NCBI RefSeq assembly: GCF_016894385.1
Contig: NZ_CP069811.1
Coordinates: 2,518,501-2,582,500 of the forward strand
Source: Cupriavidus oxalaticus
GTDB lineage: Bacteria; Pseudomonadota; Gammaproteobacteria; Burkholderiales; Burkholderiaceae
Direction of reading: 5' to 3'
Length of the DNA: 64,000 bases
A program made the position numbers and the translations under genes. Of the stretch, positions 60,680-64,000 are shown in pieces. A model generated the notes under the pieces. It was not told the DNA's origin, searched no databases, and was given only the letters and a program-made list of their open reading frames with translations. The stretch's first letter is position 1; each line of letters begins with the position of its first letter.

Positions 60680-61561
60680 CTATTCGGCGCTGGCCGGCGG
60701 CGCGCCGGCGGAACCCGAAGCCGGCGGCGGCACCACCCCGCCCATGGCGACGATCTCGTCGTCGGGCTCCGCTGCCGCGGGCCGCGGCTTCGGCTCCAGG
60801 GCACGGTCGGCGCTGACCGGGCCGGCGCGCGCCGCGGTGATCATCTCGCGCAGCCAGTTGACCAGCAGGCTGCTGTAGGCGCGCTGGCTTTCCTCGTCGG
60901 TCAGCCCATGGTCGGCGCCCTTGATCACGCGGTAGGTCATCGAGCTGGCATGCACGCATGCGTCGACATAGCTCATCACCGCGGCGTGCGGGACCACCTG
61001 GTCGTGCTCGGATTCGATCACCAGCACGTCGCCGTCAAATTCCGCGCAGGCGCGCACGGCGCGGTTGTCTTCGGGCGGGACCACGCTGCGCCGGTACGCC
61101 ACCAGGTCCTGTTCGCGGTGCAGCTGGCGCTTGGGCAGCTCCCAGCCGGAATCCATGTACAGCGCCGGCGCGCGGAAGCCCATCCAGCGCACCGGGCGCA
61201 TCGCGCTCAGCAGCGCCGCCAGGTAGCCGCCGTAGCTGCTGCCCACCACCGCGATGGCGTTGCGATCGACTTCAGGCTGCCGCACCAGCGTGTCGTATGC
61301 GGCAACCACGTCAGCCAGGTTGCGCATGCGGGTGACGGTCTCGTACTGCGACCTGGTGCCGGCATGGCCGGTCAGGTCGAAGGTCAGGCAGACGCAGCCC
61401 AGCCCCGCGACCTTGCGCGCGCGTGCCAGGTATTGCTGCTGGCTGCCGCCCCAGCCGTGCACGAACAGCACGCCGGGCAGCCGGGTCTCGGGACTGATCA
61501 GGGTGCCGGCAATGGTGCCGCCCTCGCTTTGAATCTGCAGCAGTTCTTCATGGGTTGCCAT
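60680..61561 (-). CDS. Alpha/beta hydrolase
   Basis: 293 residues. The nucleophile elbow is VGSSYGG, the acid is the Asp in IESEHDQVVP and the His is in GADHGLTD, a complete catalytic triad. The oxyanion-region motif VHGWGGSQQQ precedes. The substrate is unknown. The C-terminal 50 residues are Pro/Ala-rich and lie outside the fold. It overlaps the DUF3182 gene by 14 bp, implying a functional pairing. Confidence 0.9.
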   Translation of the reverse strand: MATHEELLQIQSEGGTIAGTLISPETRLPGVLFVHGWGGSQQQYLARARKVAGLGCVCLTFDLTGHAGTRSQYETVTRMRNLADVVAAYDTLVRQPEVDRNAIAVVGSSYGGYLAALLSAMRPVRWMGFRAPALYMDSGWELPKRQLHREQDLVAYRRSVVPPEDNRAVRACAEFDGDVLVIESEHDQVVPHAAVMSYVDACVHASSMTYRVIKGADHGLTDEESQRAYSSLLVNWLREMITAARAGPVSADRALEPKPRPAAAEPDDEIVAMGGVVPPPASGSAGAPPASAE

Positions 61562-62726
61562 GGGAATCGGGCTCCAGCCTTGCGTACTTGGTCAGGGGAC
61601 CGACGTGGCGGTCCTCTCCCTGGAAATAGATCTCGGCACCGGCGGGCACCTGCACGTTCGCGCCGTACACTTCGCGCGTGGACGCTACCACTTGGGCGCG
61701 GCCCGGATCGCTCTGCAGCGCCGCCAGGGCGGCCAGCTCGGCACCGGTGGCACCGCCGACACGCCACGACTGCTCGAGCACGCCGCCAAGCACCTGCTCG
61801 CGGTCGGCACCGGGACCCGCGGCCGGGCCGAAGGCCACGTCGTAGTTGCAGCGCGTCAGCACCATGCCGGCATAGCACGCCAGCGCGGCGTCGTGATACA
61901 CCATCGCCGCGCGCACCGCGGCCAGCGTGCGCGCGTCGAACGGCTGCTGCAGCAGCGTGTCGAAGCCGCCGCGCACCACCGTCAGCGTCGAGCCGCCGTA
62001 GACCTGCTGGCCGCGGTTGTTCTGCGTCAGTCCCTGCGTGCCGCAATAGCTGGCGCGCAGTCCGGCCAGTTCCACCTGGCCGACGCTATAGGTCTGGGGC
62101 GCGTCCAGATCCCGCTCGACCACGATGCCGTGGGCTTCGACCACGGCGTCGGGCATGGCTTCAAGCGCTTCCTCCAGCGCGCGCTCGCTGTCGACCACGC
62201 ACTGGCCCAGCCCGCCGATGCCGCATGGCTCCTTCAGCCGCACCGGGCCCAGTGCCAGCAGGCGCTTGCCCGCGGTGCGCGCATCGGCGAGGGTGAACGC
62301 AGTGAAGCCCGGCAGCGTCGCGCCGACCACGCGCTGCACGAAGGCCTCGCTCCATCCTTCGGGAGCGGCCGCGCCCGGCGCGACCAGCCCGTGCGTGATC
62401 GCCTTGGTGGCGACGAACGCGTACGGCACCACGCCGCCGAACAGGTCGCCCTCCGCATGCACGCCGAGGCGCGCGGCAAGGTCCTGCCCGACCAGCGTCT
62501 GCGCGGGCACCAGGTACGGCCGCGGCTGGCCCGGCGCGGCATCATCGTAGGCTCCGGCATAGCCGATGCCTGCGATCTCGGCCACCTTGCGCGCGATATT
62601 GGCCATGGTGGTGCCAAGGTGGCTGTCCGGCTGCCCCAGCGAATCGCAGCCGTACACCATGACCGCGCGGGGCGCGGCGGCCGGCCCCATCTGCTTGCGC
62701 TTGCTTGCCTTGTTTGGATCGGACAC
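61548..62726 (-). CDS. DUF3182 (ATP-grasp-like) protein
   Basis: 392 residues. Matches DUF3182, a family with an ATP-grasp-like carbamoyl-phosphate-synthase L-chain pattern: RLKEPCGIGGLGQCVV for the phosphate/ATP site region, VVEAHGIVVERDL and AMVYHDAALACYAG. It is therefore a likely ligase of unknown substrate. It overlaps the alpha/beta hydrolase gene downstream. Confidence 0.85.
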   Translation of the reverse strand: MSDPNKASKRKQMGPAAAPRAVMVYGCDSLGQPDSHLGTTMANIARKVAEIAGIGYAGAYDDAAPGQPRPYLVPAQTLVGQDLAARLGVHAEGDLFGGVVPYAFVATKAITHGLVAPGAAAPEGWSEAFVQRVVGATLPGFTAFTLADARTAGKRLLALGPVRLKEPCGIGGLGQCVVDSERALEEALEAMPDAVVEAHGIVVERDLDAPQTYSVGQVELAGLRASYCGTQGLTQNNRGQQVYGGSTLTVVRGGFDTLLQQPFDARTLAAVRAAMVYHDAALACYAGMVLTRCNYDVAFGPAAGPGADREQVLGGVLEQSWRVGGATGAELAALAALQSDPGRAQVVASTREVYGANVQVPAGAEIYFQGEDRHVGPLTKYARLEPDSHGNP

Positions 62727-62810
62727 GGGGTGGCTCCTTGCTCGATGACCTGCTGGCGCGACAAGTTGACGGTTACCGCGACCTTGGGCGCCGCGGCCCG
62801 GTGGTGCGGC

Positions 62811-63383
62811 TTATGGACTGGCGCCGGCGGCGGCACGCGCATCGGCGCCGCTGCCGCCGTCCTCGGGGCGGTACTTCCGCGAGGCACGCGCGTGCTGCTT
62901 GGCCGCGTGGTTTTCGCGCGCCTCGTCCAGCGAATGGCTCATCTTGACGCCGTCTTCCTTGTCGGCGAGTTCGGCCAGGTGGCGGTAGAAGGTCACCAGC
63001 TGGCGCAGCTCTTCCTCGTCGAGGTCTTCGATCGAAACCAGCATGTTGCTGGCTTCGCGGTGCGAGGCCAGCAGCTCGTTGAGCTTGAGGTGGACCGCCA
63101 CGGCATCCTTGTTCTGGCTCTGCTGGATCAGGAACACCATCAGGAAGGTGACGATGGTGGTGCCGGTGTTGATCACCAGCTGCCAGGTCTCGGAGAACCC
63201 GAACATGGGCCCGGTGATGGCCCAGGCGGCCACCACGCCGAGCGCGAGCACGAATGCAGCAGGGGAGCCGGCATGGCGCGTGGCACCGCCCGCGAAGCGG
63301 TCAAACGCGTGGCATATGCCGGCACGCTTGCCGGACGGTGGCGGAGGATTGAAGCCCGGCAGGATCGGGCTGGACTTGCTCAT
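62811..63383 (-). CDS. Low-affinity iron permease family membrane protein
   Basis: 190 residues from the ATG at 63383. Two membrane segments (AAFVLALGVVAAWAI and WQLVINTGTTIVTFLMVFLI), then QQSQNKDAVAVHLKLNELL, the hallmark of the low-affinity iron permease (Fet4-like, PF04120) family. Bacterial members are much shorter than yeast Fet4 and their transport role is unproven. A long charged C-terminal tail follows. First gene of a minus-strand unit with DUF3182, hydrolase and topoisomerase IB. Confidence 0.85.
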   Translation of the reverse strand: MSKSSPILPGFNPPPPSGKRAGICHAFDRFAGGATRHAGSPAAFVLALGVVAAWAITGPMFGFSETWQLVINTGTTIVTFLMVFLIQQSQNKDAVAVHLKLNELLASHREASNMLVSIEDLDEEELRQLVTFYRHLAELADKEDGVKMSHSLDEARENHAAKQHARASRKYRPEDGGSGADARAAAGASP

Positions 63384-63566
63384 CGTTGCGCTCCTCGATT
63401 GCACTTGCCCCTTCGCGCCGTGCGCCGGCGCGGCGGCATGCTGATTTCATTGTATGGAGAGCATGGGGCCGGCGTGCAGCGGGCGCAGTCCTACAACGCG
63501 CGCGGCACTTGCCCGCGGGAATGCTTCTTGCGCCGGACATGGTTTTCCTGTCGAGGAGCCGACGAG

Positions 63567-63941
63567 ATGAAACAGAATGCCCCTTCCCCCTCCACGCCCC
63601 CCTCCACGCCCCCCACCACGCGCCCCACCGCCGCCGACGACGAAGCCCTGCGCGTGGCGGTGCGCGCCGAGATCGCCGCGGCATTCGACGGCCGCTTTCC
63701 CGACGGCGTGACGCTCGAAGTCGCGGATCGCCGGGTCACCGTGCGAGGCTGCGTCGAGGATGTCGACACCGCGCAGCGCATCGAGAAGGCCGCGGCCGTC
63801 AGCGCCGGCGTGCTCGGCGTGCACAACGCGCTGTCGCTGCGCCACGAACCCCCACCGGAGGCACCGGCGCAGCCCGAAGACAGCGGCATGCAAGCCGACC
63901 CGTCGCAGCGCCCGTACGGACAGATCAACCACAAGGTCTGA
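63567..63941 (+). CDS. Small BON-domain protein
   Basis: 124 residues from the ATG at 63567, with GAGGAGCC upstream. A Thr/Pro leader made of short repeats (STPPSTPPTTRPT) is followed by a single BON domain at about 28-92 (VTLEVADRRVTVRGCVEDVD, then GVLGVHNAL). No signal peptide, so probably cytoplasmic. The third BON protein in the window, and the smallest. Confidence 0.82.
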   Translation: MKQNAPSPSTPPSTPPTTRPTAADDEALRVAVRAEIAAAFDGRFPDGVTLEVADRRVTVRGCVEDVDTAQRIEKAAAVSAGVLGVHNALSLRHEPPPEAPAQPEDSGMQADPSQRPYGQINHKV

Positions 63942-63958
63942 CTCCACGCAAAATAGAA

Positions 63959-63979
63959 GCGCCGGATCAGATCCGGCGC
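63959..63979. terminator. Strong hairpin after the small BON gene
   Basis: A perfect 9-bp stem (GCGCCGGAT / ATCCGGCGC) with a 3-base loop; A-rich on the left, so it reads as stem plus TTCTATTTT on the minus strand. Probably terminates transcription in both directions. Confidence 0.7.
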
Positions 63980-64000
63980 CTCGTTCATCGCTCACTGGCC

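Noticed and set aside
61560..63941. Plus-strand frame of 793 codons ending in the small BON protein
   Set aside because: Only the last 124 codons show a domain and a ribosome site; upstream it is antisense to DUF3182 and the iron-permease-like gene.
1..64000. tRNA, rRNA or riboswitch genes
   Set aside because: Reading by eye showed no cloverleaf with a TTC-loop motif, no rRNA core sequence and no recognised riboswitch; a covariance-model scan was not possible here.

Overview
The window is 64 kb of very GC-rich DNA with dense, short-gapped genes. The gene set fits the Burkholderiaceae, most likely Cupriavidus: a norR-norA-norB nitric oxide module with three GGT-N7-ACC operators, a ubiUVT operon, NarXL, a CzcCBA-like metal pump with a CzcI-like protein, ChrB/ChrA fragments and a Bug-type receptor. 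No rRNA, tRNA, CRISPR array or complete insertion sequence was seen. The accessory, duplicated gene content suggests a secondary replicon such as chromosome 2; that is inference.

Layout. 1-5.8 kb: the start of a Bug-family receptor, a DUF4410 lipoprotein, then an apparent operon of a secreted 55-residue-repeat protein, a degenerate EF-hand protein, an OmpR-type regulator and its histidine kinase, divergent from a sterol-desaturase-like membrane hydroxylase. 6-15 kb: acyl-CoA synthetase, DUF2905, a chemoreceptor, a second two-component pair, a BON protein and exonuclease III. 15-22 kb: a LysR gene gutted by deletion, an amidase, a receptor remnant, RidA under a SoxR-type promoter, SoxR, cytochrome c, a DsbA-like protein and DAHP synthase. 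22-31 kb: an RND heavy-metal efflux cluster, a ChrB N-domain gene, a 62-codon chrA stub and an MFS gene. 31-33 kb: a second copy of the EF-hand/secreted/desaturase cassette without the two-component system. 33-37 kb: a cytochrome c protein, an NTF2-like lipoprotein, a LysR regulator and DUF3422. 37-54 kb: a denitrification and anaerobic-respiration block (norB, norA, norR, a diguanylate cyclase, ubiT, ubiV, ubiU, a nitronate monooxygenase-like enzyme, a Crp/Fnr regulator, nnrS, a hemerythrin, narX, narL). 54-64 kb: small stress-type genes (DUF3309, DUF3008, two ParB-like paralogues, an SDR, two BON proteins, topoisomerase IB, an alpha/beta hydrolase, DUF3182, an iron-permease-like protein).

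Working together. NO and nitrate respiration are covered by NarXL (nitrate sensing), a Crp/Fnr regulator cotranscribed with nnrS and a hemerythrin, NorR acting on a sigma-54 norAB promoter, and oxygen-independent ubiquinone synthesis by UbiUVT. The hemerythrin-nnrS-crp operon and ubiUVT share a matching FNR-box/-10 arrangement.

Most notable. (1) The duplicated cassette: both copies keep two CATG-CGGCG-type boxes exactly 41 bp apart and the same spacing to both divergent -10 elements, although other intergenic sequence has diverged. One copy carries a two-component system, which suggests a small regulon. (2) A miniature mobile element with IS4-like ends: all four larger copies have flanking direct repeats of 8-13 bp. 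(3) Eight unrelated short-period (mostly 12 bp) tandem arrays, nearly all between genes. (4) A chrA gene cut after 62 codons and overlapped by an MFS gene.
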